From contig JAYQTS010000002.1 in NCBI GenBank assembly GCA_038147755.1, positions 62,001 to 126,000 on the forward strand: a stretch of 64,000 bases of DNA, in the 5' to 3' direction. Origin of the DNA: UBA5951 sp012269555 (GTDB taxonomy: Bacteria; Pseudomonadota; Alphaproteobacteria; Puniceispirillales; Puniceispirillaceae). The translations under genes were made by a program, and so were the position numbers. The notes below the pieces were generated by a model. It was not told the DNA's origin. It saw only the letters and a program-made list of their open reading frames with translations, and searched no databases. Positions 49,958-59,069 of this stretch are shown here, in pieces (position 1 is the stretch's first letter; each line of letters opens with the position of its first letter).

Positions 49958-50938
49958 TTATTCCTGTTTAAATACTAACATTATTCTCCCAATATGCTCA
50001 TTCTTTGCCATTCTAAGGAGAGCCATATCAATATCCTTGAATTGAAATTGAGAGTCTATTGGCATCTGAAGATGTTTTGAAGCGATTGCATCCCACAAAT
50101 CATTAAAAGCAGATTTTGCTACTTTTTGGTGCTCTTGAATATTTCTCGTTCGACCTGTTGTTCCAATGAAAGTAATACGTCTTTCTGCATGTTTATTAAA
50201 ATCAAATTCAGACGACTGACCACTTAATCTTCCGACATTTATTATCCTACCACCAATTTTTGTTATTGATAAATTAGCGCTCGCAAATGGTCCTGAGAGT
50301 TGGTCAACCACCAAATCAACTCCCTGTTGTTCCGTTGCATTTAAAACAGTATCCTTCCAATTCTGATTAGAAATATCTATGCAAATATCTGCGTGATATT
50401 GTTTTAGAATACTAAATTTACTGTTATCACGAGTACTACCAAATATTGTTTTTGCTCCAAGGTATTTTGCTATCTGAAGCCCCATTAAACCAACTCCGCT
50501 AGTGGCACCCTGTATGAGGATCGTTTGGTCTTTTTTAAAACGTCCATTGGTTATTATTGCATCATGCATCGTTAAAACAGCAGAATTATATGCTCCTGCC
50601 TGCACGAAGGTCATGTCATTTGAGGGTATAGGTAAAACGCGTCTATAGTCTGCAACATTATATTCTGCCCATCCGCCTGCACCTTGTGCAACCACTTTGT
50701 CTCCGACTGAAAAACCGGAGACTCCTTCGCCAATTTTGACTATTTTTCCGCAACAAGTAGCTCCCAAAATTTTTTGTGTTCCTGAAACATGACCAAATGA
50801 TTGCCCCTGTGTTTCTAAAAGGTCTGATCGATTTATGGTGGAGGAATAGACTTCAATCAAAACCTGAGTTTCATTTATAGTTGGTTTTTCAACGTCTGCT
50901 ATCTCAACGCCATTTAATCCTAGCACAATAGCTTTCAT
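49958..50938 (-). CDS. Zinc-independent MDR-family quinone/alcohol oxidoreductase
   Basis: This 326-residue protein belongs to the medium-chain dehydrogenase/reductase family. It has a GroES-like N-terminal domain and a nucleotide-binding domain with ILIQGATSGVGLMGLQIAKYLG. The catalytic and structural zinc Cys ligands of alcohol dehydrogenases are absent, which points to the quinone-oxidoreductase branch using NADPH. The substrate cannot be told. The ATG at 50938 is used, and its promoter lies in the gap before the cupin gene. Confidence 0.83.
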   Translation of the reverse strand: MKAIVLGLNGVEIADVEKPTINETQVLIEVYSSTINRSDLLETQGQSFGHVSGTQKILGATCCGKIVKIGEGVSGFSVGDKVVAQGAGGWAEYNVADYRRVLPIPSNDMTFVQAGAYNSAVLTMHDAIITNGRFKKDQTILIQGATSGVGLMGLQIAKYLGAKTIFGSTRDNSKFSILKQYHADICIDISNQNWKDTVLNATEQQGVDLVVDQLSGPFASANLSITKIGGRIINVGRLSGQSSEFDFNKHAERRITFIGTTGRTRNIQEHQKVAKSAFNDLWDAIASKHLQMPIDSQFQFKDIDMALLRMAKNEHIGRIMLVFKQE

Positions 50939-51020
50939 ATATGTTTTACTCCCTACAATGCAAAAAACACGATGGGTTTAAAATATTTTCAGGTTTTTTT
51001 ATAAATTATAACTTAAAATA

Positions 51021-51377
51021 TTAATGATTTTCGCCCCAAGCTCCATGAAATTCATAAGCTACCGCTGGCATATCTCCAACAACCCAAGCATCATGCCCTG
51101 GTTCTATGGCATAAGCATCTCCCGCAGAGTAGGTGATTTCGCCTCCGTCATTATGTTTGCAAGTGATTGTACCTTCGACGATAACTCCAACATGTTTGGC
51201 CTGACAGCTATCTGTTCCGACAATAGGCTTGATATCTTGTGACCATTTCCAGCCAGGTTGAACTGTTAATTTCATAACTCTTTGGCCAAGCACATTGACT
51301 GTTTCAACTCTAGCATTGTTAGGTGTTGAAACTTCATCCGCTTCTGTCTCAAAATTTTTACGCTCCAAACTTGCCAT
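51021..51377 (-). CDS. Cupin-domain protein
   Basis: This 118-residue protein is a single small beta barrel with cupin motif 1 degenerate (KHVGVIVEGTITCKHNDGG) and motif 2 around AGDAYAIEPGHDAWVVGD. It keeps several His/Glu residues suitable for one metal ion. The ATG at 51377 follows a strong GGAGG. Such proteins include small-molecule isomerases and sensors, and nothing here specifies which. Confidence 0.8.
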   Translation of the reverse strand: MASLERKNFETEADEVSTPNNARVETVNVLGQRVMKLTVQPGWKWSQDIKPIVGTDSCQAKHVGVIVEGTITCKHNDGGEITYSAGDAYAIEPGHDAWVVGDMPAVAYEFHGAWGENH

Positions 51378-51468
51378 TTTCTCCTCCTAAAAAAAAATAA
51401 GTTTTTGTGATTAATTTTATGTTTTAGATTACGGTATCATTATTTTTATCTGAAAAGGGAGAAATTTT

Positions 51469-52210
51469 TTATTGTTTGAGATAATAATATAGTCGTCCGA
51501 TATATTCTCTTATGCCTTTACTTGTTTCATAAAAACCATGTGCACTCGGAAAAAAGAATGTCCAATCAATTTCATAACCGAGGGCTTTAAAATCAACGGG
51601 GAATGAATCGGCGCTAATTCCTTGTTTAAGGAATATGAGTTCTGTTCTTGGAATATGAAAACTTGAAGTTACTATTATAACTTTATTGATGTTATACTCG
51701 GTCAATAATTCCTTGATTGCTTCAGCCTCTTCAAATGTATTGGCTGCTATTTTTGTCAGAATTATTTTATTTTCTGGAATTCCTAATTCAATAGCTTTTC
51801 TTTTTAGCATCTCACCCTCAGGAGGAGAATTAGACCAGGGTAAAAGGCCTCTAGTAAAGATGATTTTTTCTGCTTTATTGGACTTCAAGATCCTCAAACC
51901 AGCAAAAAATCTGTCTGGGTCGTCCCATTCAACAAAATTCACACCGTGAATTTTATTTGTTGTCAACATTCCACTTAATACAACTACTGCCTCATAACTT
52001 TCAATTTCATTCAATTGCTTGGGTGGATTTGAGCTTTCAAGAGAAAGCCATATTAAATGAGATGTTATCTTTAGTGAACAAAGGCAAATTAAAAAAATGC
52101 CTAAAATAATTAACTTAGACTTTTTTTCAAAAAATACTTAGCAATAATACAAAAATAATTAATATTAGAGGGGAAACTATTAGCGGAAGTATCTTGTGAA
52201 AATAAATCAA
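51469..52210 (-). CDS. YdcF/SanA-type DUF218 membrane protein, one-base frameshift
   Basis: The DUF218 domain is clear in the intact frame from 52014: VVVLSGML near the start, KIIFTRG, GIPENKIILTKIAANTFEEAEAI, the VIIVTSSFHIPR motif and FPVDFK. The frame is open further upstream and encodes a membrane segment (LIILGIFLICLCSL). Joined across an A run near 52130 it reaches IYFHKILPLIVSPLILIIFVLLLSIF, starting at TTG 52210 with AAGGA about 7 bp upstream. That gives about 246 residues with two N-terminal helices, the usual layout. DUF218 proteins are linked to envelope integrity, and the reaction is unknown. Confidence 0.72.
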
Positions 52211-52381
52211 AAATTTTCCTTTTAAATTTCTTGGCTATATTTAATTTTTTAAATGTTACATGAAAGATTAATAGCTTGATCAGTATAATTTTACCAAAAA
52301 AATGGGAGTGCTAAAGAAGGCATCATTTTTATTTTTCACTTAAGAATTAATCGAAAAAAAATTTAAAAATTAGCATCTATT

Positions 52382-53441
52382 TTAAATTTCTAATATGTCT
52401 ACCCAAAACTGTAATGCAGCAAAAAATAGAATCTGTCCCATAGGAGTTGTTAGAGAAGTTGTAAGAATACTAGTCAAAAATAAAATGATCAAGGCAATCA
52501 TAATTTCAAAATTGAGTTTTTAAGTTTTGCTGTTCCCTTATCATAGTCTACTCTCAGGTGAGGGACTAATCTGAATTTATCTAAAGCACCCAAAAATAAT
52601 ATGGTCGATACTGAAAATAATTTGATCATTAAAAAAATTCGTTGATATTAAGGCCTCGACAGTTTAACAAGCTGCTAATATAAAAGATTGCATATTGCAA
52701 ATTTTTCTGAAATCACTTAATTTTTGAGTTTTTATTCATACACATAAATCGAAGTGGTAGAAATGAACCTAACCAAAATGAAATACAAAATATATGTATT
52801 ACAATTAGGGTTTGTGTCGAAAGTCCCTTTAAAGTTGAATGACCGACTATAATAAAAGACCAAAGAATTAAAAAAGCCATTATTGAAAAAAATGAAGATG
52901 TTATCTTTAGAATGGCAGACAAAGTCTCAAAAGCTAAATTAACAAGGACAAAAAAATGTCAAAAAACTTAGACTGGTAAACAAACCAAATACAGACATTT
53001 TTTTTAAAAGAACCCTACAATTTCTTCTTGTCAAAAAAATTATTGAAAAAATGAAAAAGAACAGTTCTATAGTTGTTAGAACGGTTATATAGACTAACGT
53101 TCTTAAAACTGGATTTATAATTGTCCAAATATCAAAAAAAATAATTCAAAATCAGACTTGCCTTTTATGAGTGTCCATCCGGGCTTAATGCACGCCATTC
53201 AAACCGATATATCCCTGCATCCAATTTAGGCATTGGTATAGAATAATTATTAGACTTAAGTAAATCAATTTAATTTTTTCTTTATATCAACTCTAATCAA
53301 ATCAATTTTAACTAATTTAACTTCAGATTTGAATTTCATCTTTTGCTCATTATAGGTAACATTCAAATTTTTAATTGAGAATGAGTAATTGATAAAAATC
53401 AAGATGATTGATAGCTTAATAAATCGTCTAAAATGCTTTAT
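52382..53441 (-). pseudogene. Decayed CopC-CopD fusion (copper resistance)
   Basis: Several minus-strand frames together spell a copper-handling protein. First comes a leader-like stretch, then a CopC-like end (LDAGIYRFEWRALSPDGH and, one frame over, IIKGKSDFEL). This is followed directly by CopD-like membrane helices (DIWTIINPVLRTLVYITVLT, then VIHIFCISFWLGSFLPLRF) and a CopD tail (ALDKFRLVPHLRVDYDKG and MIALIILFLTSILTTSLTTP). At least five frame changes and a missing mature CopC N-terminus, where the copper-binding His should be, suggest genuine decay, not only sequencing slips. The start (about 53441) is uncertain. Confidence 0.62.
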
Positions 53442-53591
53442 TATAAAGTTTTTACGTTAAAAAGATGAAAGCACCATTCAAGGCATGTTATTTTCAACTA
53501 TTAATGTCTGTAAAGACAAAAATGTAGTCTTTAATTTATATTTACTGTCTTTTCATTTGAAACCTAAATTTCATTATGTTTTATGATTGTC

Positions 53592-54467
53592 TCAAAATAA
53601 CTTTGTTTCGTCTGAAAATAAAATACCCGATAATACTACAATTAGACTTCCACATAAAACTAGATTATTTGGTTCTTCACCCAGAAGTATTATTCCAAAA
53701 AACAAAGCAAAGAGTACACGCACGTATCTAAAAGGAGTTACGAAGGATACATCCCCATTTCGCATCGCTATAGTTAGACATTGATAGGCTAATATGCCTG
53801 CTAAACCGTTGGCTAATATAATCCACCATTCTTGAACTGAAATAGTTACCCAAACTGATTTTGATGGGAAAATAAATAGATTAAAAATTGTTATTAATAC
53901 CCCTGCGATAAAAACCATCAAAAATCCAAAACTACCAAGTTGAAAATTAGACATATTCGTTGGACTCATTCGTGTAGCTAAATCCCTTCCAGCAAAGCCA
54001 ATCATGCCTAATATTGCGAAAATAGAAAATATACTAAAGCCTTCGGTTCCAGGTTGTATTACAAGTAACACTCCAAAAAAACCAAAAATGATCGCACTCC
54101 ACCTTCGCCAGCCTACTTTTTCATTTAAAAAAATTACGGCTCCTAAAACAACTACAAGCGGTGTGGCTTGCAATATAGCAGAGGCATTTGTTATGGGCAT
54201 CAAAGCTATCGCTATTGCATAAAATACTCTTCCACCAATTTCAAATAATGAACGAACTAAAAGAATAGGCTTGAAAGCCTCTTCATAAACCATTTTTTGT
54301 TTTGAAATGAAAGAACATCCTAAAAAGAAAATAAATCCAAGAAGGCCGCAAATAATCAGTATTTCCCCCAATGGCGCAACCTTTGTAGCTTTTTTGAGAA
54401 AAAAATCCTCGACAGTGAAAGCAAGCATTGCAAGTGTCATGAAGACACTACCTTTAAAGTTATTCAA
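53592..54467 (-). CDS. EamA/DMT-family transporter
   Basis: This is an intact 291-residue inner-membrane protein with ten hydrophobic helices in two EamA repeats. The end of repeat one is conserved (AILQATPLVVVLGAVIFLNEKVGWRRW). A late charged helix pair follows (VRVLFALFFGIILLGEEP). The substrate is unknown. It is the third of four DMT genes in the accessory part of the window. Confidence 0.86.
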   Translation of the reverse strand: MNNFKGSVFMTLAMLAFTVEDFFLKKATKVAPLGEILIICGLLGFIFFLGCSFISKQKMVYEEAFKPILLVRSLFEIGGRVFYAIAIALMPITNASAILQATPLVVVLGAVIFLNEKVGWRRWSAIIFGFFGVLLVIQPGTEGFSIFSIFAILGMIGFAGRDLATRMSPTNMSNFQLGSFGFLMVFIAGVLITIFNLFIFPSKSVWVTISVQEWWIILANGLAGILAYQCLTIAMRNGDVSFVTPFRYVRVLFALFFGIILLGEEPNNLVLCGSLIVVLSGILFSDETKLF

Positions 54468-54562
54468 TTTTTTCTCATTGGGTGATTTTTAATTATCATT
54501 AACAGTTTAAATTTTATTAGAAAATTGATTTGGAGTAGATAAATTTAAAAAATTTAGAGACC

Positions 54563-55453
54563 CTATTGTTGCTTTACTCGATTATCATTCTTTGCTGCTG
54601 TTCCTAAGGTCATAAGGAAAACGCCACTAATCACAAAAAATTATAGCAAACATATGATAAAACTCAAAATTTTCATCTAATATCAAAACTGCTAATAATG
54701 CAGTAAATAGTGCCCGCATATAATTTGATATGCTTGCCTTATTAGCACCTATTTTCCTTATAGAAAAGCTAATCATGCCAACAGCAATAGTGGTTACAAC
54801 AATACCAACCCATATAATTGAAAAATATTTAAGAGTGTGATTGTGACTGGTGCAATATAAATGGTCTCTAGAATGTAAAGGGGTAAGGTTATAAGGCTCC
54901 CAGTACTCAAAACTATAATCAAAAGCTGAGAAACTGGAATTTCCCTTGGTACCTTGCGAATAAGCACGTTGTATAAGGCCCCAAAAATTACTGCGGCTAG
55001 CATCACTAAATCACCGATATTGAATTGAAGGCCAGCGAGTGTTGATAGCTCCCCGTTTGTTATGATGGAAAGCACACCTACGCCGGCAATTAAAATACCA
55101 ATACTTTGTTTCCAGTTAATAAATTCATTAAATAATAACCATGATAATAGTACCGTTAATGCAGGTTGAGAAGCTGAGACGACACCTCCATTTATTGCCG
55201 TGGTATAAAGATATGAAACATATATGAGGCCATTACCCAATGGTACAAATAAGGCACCCATCAGTAAAAATAATTTCCAATGTTTAAGAATAAATTCACG
55301 GTTTTTCAGTAAACCGTAAACAGTAAAAGGTAGCAGAAATATTGCCCCTATCGCCATGCGCCAGAATACGAAGCCCATAGGCGGGATTGCTCCATCTAGG
55401 TATCTTGCCAGCACGTGATTTGAAGCTATTATTAATGCACCAGAGACAATCAT
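54563..55453 (-). CDS. EamA/DMT-family transporter, frameshifted at C-terminus
   Basis: The open frame covers 54794-55453 and encodes seven or eight helices with the EamA pattern (SQPALTVLLSWLLFNEFINWKQS). Near 54833 one added base leads to YFSIIWVGIVVTTIAVGMISFSIRKIG, and a second change near 54638 leads to an ending at 54563. The restored protein is about 297 residues, the family length. An upstream open stretch before 55453 encodes NSLPYL and could hold the real start. The substrate is unknown. Confidence 0.75.
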
Positions 55454-55672
55454 TAAATATGGTAATGAATTTTCTATTTTTGTAATTGATGTAACCTTAT
55501 TTGCAAAAAAATGGTAATTATTTAAATTTTTATTTTACCCTCAGAAACGGCTAATCAATTATCAAAAGAGTTTTTAGTAAAATAAATCAGTGAATATGTT
55601 TAACTAAAATTTTTACCAAATAAGGTAATATTTCACGTAATCAAAATTCTGCGTTATCTTGAGTAATAATTA

Positions 55673-56698
55673 TCACCTAGCAAATTGAGGATATTTTTTA
55701 AAAATTTCATTCGCAACATCATTAGTTGGAGATGCTCCTATTTGTTTGATTGCATTAGCAGCAAGCATGCTTCCTAGCTCTAAAGACACATCCAAATTTG
55801 AGGTGATAAGTTGACCAAAAATATAGCCAGCAGCATAGAAATCACCGGCCCCAGTTGTATCTACAATATCAGATGTATTTAGAGCTTTGATATTTTTTGT
55901 TTCATTCTTAGAAAATGCAATGGCACCATTCGCTCCATCCGTTACTGAGCCAGCTTCCACTATGTTTTTTAGTTGTTCGATTGCATAATCGAATGAGCCA
56001 CCAAACATCAACATTAGCTCATCTTTATTGCATATCACAATATCGGCATATTTTTTTATAAAATTTGATAGTTTGTTTCTATGTCTGTCTACGCACCAGC
56101 TATCAGAAAGTGATATTGCTACTTTTGTTCCAAATTTTTTTGCAGAATTTCCAATTTTTTCCCAGCATTTTGGACCCTCTGGAGCGTCATAAAGATAACC
56201 TTCCACATATATTATATCAGCAGATTGAATTAGAAACTCAGGTATATCGTTTGGTTGTAAATTAATAGATGCACCCAAGTGAGTATTCATAGTTCTTTCT
56301 TTATCAGGGGTTACAAATATATATGAGCGTGCAGTTGGATATTCTAGGTCATTTATTAAATGGGTTTTTACAAGCTGTTTTTTTAGATTATTTCGATAAT
56401 TTACACCATACTCGTCACTACCAACTCTTCCAATAAAGTTTGATGAACAATTAAATTTTGACAAGCACGCAGCAGTGTTGGCAGCAGATCCGCCTGCGAC
56501 TATTGTGGCATCATTTATTAATTTATCTATTTCTTCTGAACGATTATGATCGATAAGGTTCATTGCATTTTTGATCATTCCATTATTTGATATAAATTGT
56601 TCAGTTGATGATGATACTACGTCTGTTATGGCGTTTCCAATACACAAGATGTTTGGGCAAGTATCAGGCAAATTTTTGCTTTGTTGCAGCTGCACCAT
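55673..56698 (-). CDS. PfkB-family carbohydrate/adenosine kinase
   Basis: This is a ribokinase-fold kinase of 341 residues. It has the N-terminal NILCIGNAITDVV, the GGSAANTAACLSKF substrate loop, the FIGRVGSDEYG motif and the catalytic anion-hole motif DTTGAGDFYAAG near residue 290. The GNAITDV start and length resemble alphaproteobacterial adenosine-kinase-like proteins, but ribose or other sugar substrates are possible. I choose ATG 56698 (MVQLQQ) because the 17 upstream residues of the open frame do not look like the family. Confidence 0.83.
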   Translation of the reverse strand: MVQLQQSKNLPDTCPNILCIGNAITDVVSSSTEQFISNNGMIKNAMNLIDHNRSEEIDKLINDATIVAGGSAANTAACLSKFNCSSNFIGRVGSDEYGVNYRNNLKKQLVKTHLINDLEYPTARSYIFVTPDKERTMNTHLGASINLQPNDIPEFLIQSADIIYVEGYLYDAPEGPKCWEKIGNSAKKFGTKVAISLSDSWCVDRHRNKLSNFIKKYADIVICNKDELMLMFGGSFDYAIEQLKNIVEAGSVTDGANGAIAFSKNETKNIKALNTSDIVDTTGAGDFYAAGYIFGQLITSNLDVSLELGSMLAANAIKQIGASPTNDVANEIFKKYPQFAR

Positions 56699-56878
56699 GA
56701 ATTTTATTTTCTTTATTAAGTGGCCTGAAGCTATTTTAAAAATTAGCACGCTTGGCAGATTTATCTGAAAAATAGAAAATCTAGCTTACTAATTCCATCA
56801 CATTTTTTCTTGGAGTTTATTGCCACAACTTTTGTTTATAGTAAATTGCTTATTTTATTTTTTAGGGGATAGGAGGAT

Positions 56879-56949
56879 GAGGTGGGCCTTATCTGCAACC
56901 GCTTGGTTCAATATGTTTTCTGTAAGTAAGGAGCAGAACTCCCCACCTC
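56879..56949. other. Structured 71-nt intergenic element
   Basis: Arms GAGGTGGG (56879-56886) and CCCACCTC (56942-56949) close a 71-nt unit. The unit also contains a small hairpin AACC-GCTT-GGTT and an arm pair TTCTG / CAGAA, so a three-way junction is possible. It is the one GC-rich island in a 458-bp gene-free gap (56699-57156) that otherwise shows nothing. It matches no RNA family I can name, and the strand is undetermined. Confidence 0.4.
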
Positions 56950-57156
56950 CAATTTATGTTTGCAAAAACTATGCCATATTTTACGTTAGAAAAATGTTTA
57001 TGCCTAGATACATCAATTTTTAAATCATTTTTTATAAATTTAAAAACGGTTAACATATTTTAATATAAGTAAAGTTGAATTTTTTTATTTTTCACGAGTT
57101 TTTAAAAACTATCAGAATATCTTTTAACTTAATAACTGAAGCAAAAAATAAAAAAA

Positions 57157-57627
57157 TTAGCGTGAATTTAGCAAATCATGCTGTTGTTTAATTTGCTCTG
57201 GCCATGTGCTTTTTATATATGATAGGACTGCAATTATCTCATTATCCGTCAGCACGTCTTTGTAGGCAGGCATATTATTTAGATATCTTTTGCCAATCAT
57301 TTCTTCAATCCCATATTTCGTTATTAGAAAGAGATATTGATCTGAATGGTGCCAAGTATGTCCAGACTCATCATGAGGAGGTGCGGGCAAATATCCATTT
57401 GAGTCTCTTTGACGCCAATTGATTTGCCCCTCTAAATTAGCGCCATGACACGAGGCACAATTTTTGGCATATACAGACTCTCCAAGGTTAATAGTTGGAG
57501 TGTCGTTTGGTTTTAGTGATATATTTGTCACAATTTCACTAGTAGAAAATTGTGTATAATATATTCCCATTCCTAAGAACAAAAAAATTACCACTATCAA
57601 TGAGATATGCTTGATGCCTTTGAACAT
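57157..57627 (-). CDS. Membrane-anchored class I cytochrome c
   Basis: This is a 156-residue periplasmic electron carrier. It has an N-terminal signal anchor (residues 9-24), haem attachment CASCH at 57-61 and a likely axial Met119 in LNNMPAY. There is an internal Gly/Pro/His-rich loop (PAPPHDESGHTWHHSD). It lies 18 bp after the DUF4396 gene on the same strand and behind the CueR-type promoter, so it is probably copper-induced. The His-rich loop could contact metal, but that is inference. Confidence 0.87.
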   Translation of the reverse strand: MFKGIKHISLIVVIFLFLGMGIYYTQFSTSEIVTNISLKPNDTPTINLGESVYAKNCASCHGANLEGQINWRQRDSNGYLPAPPHDESGHTWHHSDQYLFLITKYGIEEMIGKRYLNNMPAYKDVLTDNEIIAVLSYIKSTWPEQIKQQHDLLNSR

Positions 57628-57645
57628 TTTTTATTAACAAATCCT

Positions 57646-58092
57646 CTAATGGCATCCTTTTCCCAGAGCTTTTAAACGCCAATAATTGTAAGGTAAAGGA
57701 GCAATAAATCCTGCAATTAGCATTATTGGTATAACCCACCATTTTAAAATAGCGCCGCCAGTGAGTATAATATCGGTTATATTCATTGCAGCCTCCATAG
57801 CAATCATCGAAATGAGTGACATTCCTATCGCTGTTTTAAAAGCTACTTTCAATGCCATTTGTCTAATTAAAATGATGGTTTCAAGCATTATTGAGGTCAT
57901 AATTCCGTTAAAAATTGCTAGACTCATAATTGCCCACACTGGCCATGGTATACCAAAAAATTGAAAGAATGCTATCGTACCTAAATCTCCGATGGAACAT
58001 CCAATCAAACACCATGAAGTGTTATAAGACGAAATTTTCCATGTATGTTTGCATTTCCAATTTATTGCAAGGTTCATAGGTATAGATATCAT
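57646..58092 (-). CDS. DUF4396 membrane protein
   Basis: This 148-residue protein has about four hydrophobic segments. I recognise the DUF4396 pattern: HTWKISSYNTSWCLIGCSIGDLGTI near the start, MSMIAMEAAMN-like Met-rich helix LISMIAMEAAMN and the final PLPYNYWRLKALGKGCH. Met, Cys and His residues are frequent in or near the membrane segments. The function is unknown. It is the first gene behind the CueR-type promoter, so a role in copper handling with the adjacent cytochrome is a reasonable inference. Confidence 0.82.
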   Translation of the reverse strand: MISIPMNLAINWKCKHTWKISSYNTSWCLIGCSIGDLGTIAFFQFFGIPWPVWAIMSLAIFNGIMTSIMLETIILIRQMALKVAFKTAIGMSLISMIAMEAAMNITDIILTGGAILKWWVIPIMLIAGFIAPLPYNYWRLKALGKGCH

Positions 58093-58113
58093 TTCTTGAC
58101 CTCAAAAAAAAAG

Positions 58114-58144
58114 AATATAAACTCTCCTGTTACAGGAGAGGCAA
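58114..58144 (-). promoter_or_regulatory. CueR-type promoter with 19-bp spacer and perfect dyad
   Basis: On the minus strand TTGCCT (58139-58144) and TATATT (58114-58119) are separated by exactly 19 bp, the overlong spacing that MerR-family activators correct by DNA distortion. The spacer contains the dyad CTCTCCTG-TTA-CAGGAGAG (58122-58140). It points at the DUF4396 gene and lies directly ahead of the divergent cueR start. Confidence 0.85.
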
Positions 58145-58151
58145 GCAAAAA

Positions 58152-58541
58152 ATGAATATAGGACAAGCAGCGAAATTATCTGGCTTAACGGTAAAGACAA
58201 TAAGATATTACAGCGATATTGGTATAATAAAGCCGGAAGTGAATGAAAGAAATGGTTACAGAGACTTCTCAAAGGCTGACCTTGCTAAACTTCAATTCAT
58301 AGGTAAGGCTAGAAAATTTGATTTTAGCTTAGATGAATGCAGAGAGTTGTTAGCATTATATGAAAACTCGGAACGGTCTAGTAGAGAGGTAAAGTTTTTG
58401 ACATTAGAAAAGATTGCAGAAATTGATTTAAAGTTAAAAGAGCTTGAAGGGTTAAAAGACCAATTAAATACATTAGCTTCTGCCTGCCAAGGGGACGATA
58501 GACCTAACTGTCCCATTTTAGACGCATTAACCAGCAAATAA
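58152..58541 (+). CDS. cueR: CueR-type Cu(I)-responsive MerR-family regulator
   Basis: The protein has 129 residues. A MerR winged helix-turn-helix (MNIGQAAKLSGLTVKTIRYY) is followed by the dimer coiled coil and a C-terminal metal loop with Cys112-X7-Cys120 (ACQGDDRPNC). Ser77, at the position that marks sensors of monovalent metal, is present. The Cys and Ser numbering equals that of E. coli CueR, which strongly suggests Cu(I) sensing. It is divergent from the DUF4396-cytochrome operon and starts 8 bp from that promoter's -35 element, so it likely also controls itself. Confidence 0.9.
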   Translation: MNIGQAAKLSGLTVKTIRYYSDIGIIKPEVNERNGYRDFSKADLAKLQFIGKARKFDFSLDECRELLALYENSERSSREVKFLTLEKIAEIDLKLKELEGLKDQLNTLASACQGDDRPNCPILDALTSK

Positions 58542-58600
58542 AAATTTTGTTCTAATTTAAAATTTTAAGAATAAGCGTTTAGAAATAAACTAGCGAACCA

Positions 58601-58620
58601 ATAAAACGTGATTGTTTTAT
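58601..58620 (+). terminator. Weak AT-rich hairpin after cueR
   Basis: Arms ATAAAAC (58601-58607) and GTTTTAT (58614-58620) lie 60 bp beyond the cueR stop. The hairpin is weak and has no trailing U run, so terminator function is doubtful. Confidence 0.25.
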
Positions 58621-58684
58621 AGGGCAAACCCTGCATCTTGTATTATTTCCATTTTTAATATACCATATTTAGTGGGAGTAAAGA

Positions 58685-58804
58685 ATGTTTATATCTAAAA
58701 CTAATGCTATACACGCAGGTTCTTCGACACGAAAATCAACCAAAATAGGGTATATTATTTCTATTTTTGTTATATTTGTCGGAACCTTCTTTTATATTCT
58801 CTAA
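58685..58804 (+). CDS. 39-residue single-pass membrane microprotein
   Basis: An ATG at 58685 with GGGAG 6 bp upstream opens 39 codons. It has a polar, Ser/Thr/Lys-rich N-terminal half and a C-terminal membrane segment (IGYIISIFVIFVGTFFYI). No family is recognised. The good ribosome site and clean amphipathic division suggest a real small gene, perhaps linked to the copper/cytochrome module 140 bp away. Confidence 0.4.
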   Translation: MFISKTNAIHAGSSTRKSTKIGYIISIFVIFVGTFFYIL

Positions 58805-59018
58805 AAAAATTAGAATTTATAAAAAATTTTGAAACAAAAGTTAATTTATGAATCTTACTTTAATTTCATGAATTTATAAATAGCCGCAATTGTCAATTAC
58901 AATGTTAAATTAAGAAAAAACATTAAGTCGTTAGTTATATGATTTTCATGATGTTAAAGAGATTTAATCAATCAAATAATTGAAGTTTTTGTTATTGTTT
59001 TTGCGGTTGATTATTTTT

Positions 59019-59059
59019 GAAAGTGGCAAGCTATGCTGCCACTTTCGTAAGCTTTTTTT
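59019..59059 (+). terminator. Intrinsic terminator
   Basis: Perfect 10-bp arms GAAAGTGGCA (59019-59028) and TGCCACTTTC (59037-59046) with an 8-base loop are followed by a seven-T run at 59053-59059. On the plus strand this fits a rho-independent terminator for the cueR/microprotein side. It also separates that side from the convergent coiled-coil gene. Confidence 0.7.
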
Positions 59060-59069
59060 AAATCAGAAA

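Noticed and set aside
56879..56949. Signal recognition particle RNA, 6S RNA or tRNA for the structured element
   Set aside because: The GGAA-tetraloop domain of SRP RNA is absent, the length is too short for 6S RNA, and there is no T-loop or anticodon arm. A shared TTGAACCAAG with E. coli 6S is too short to rely on.
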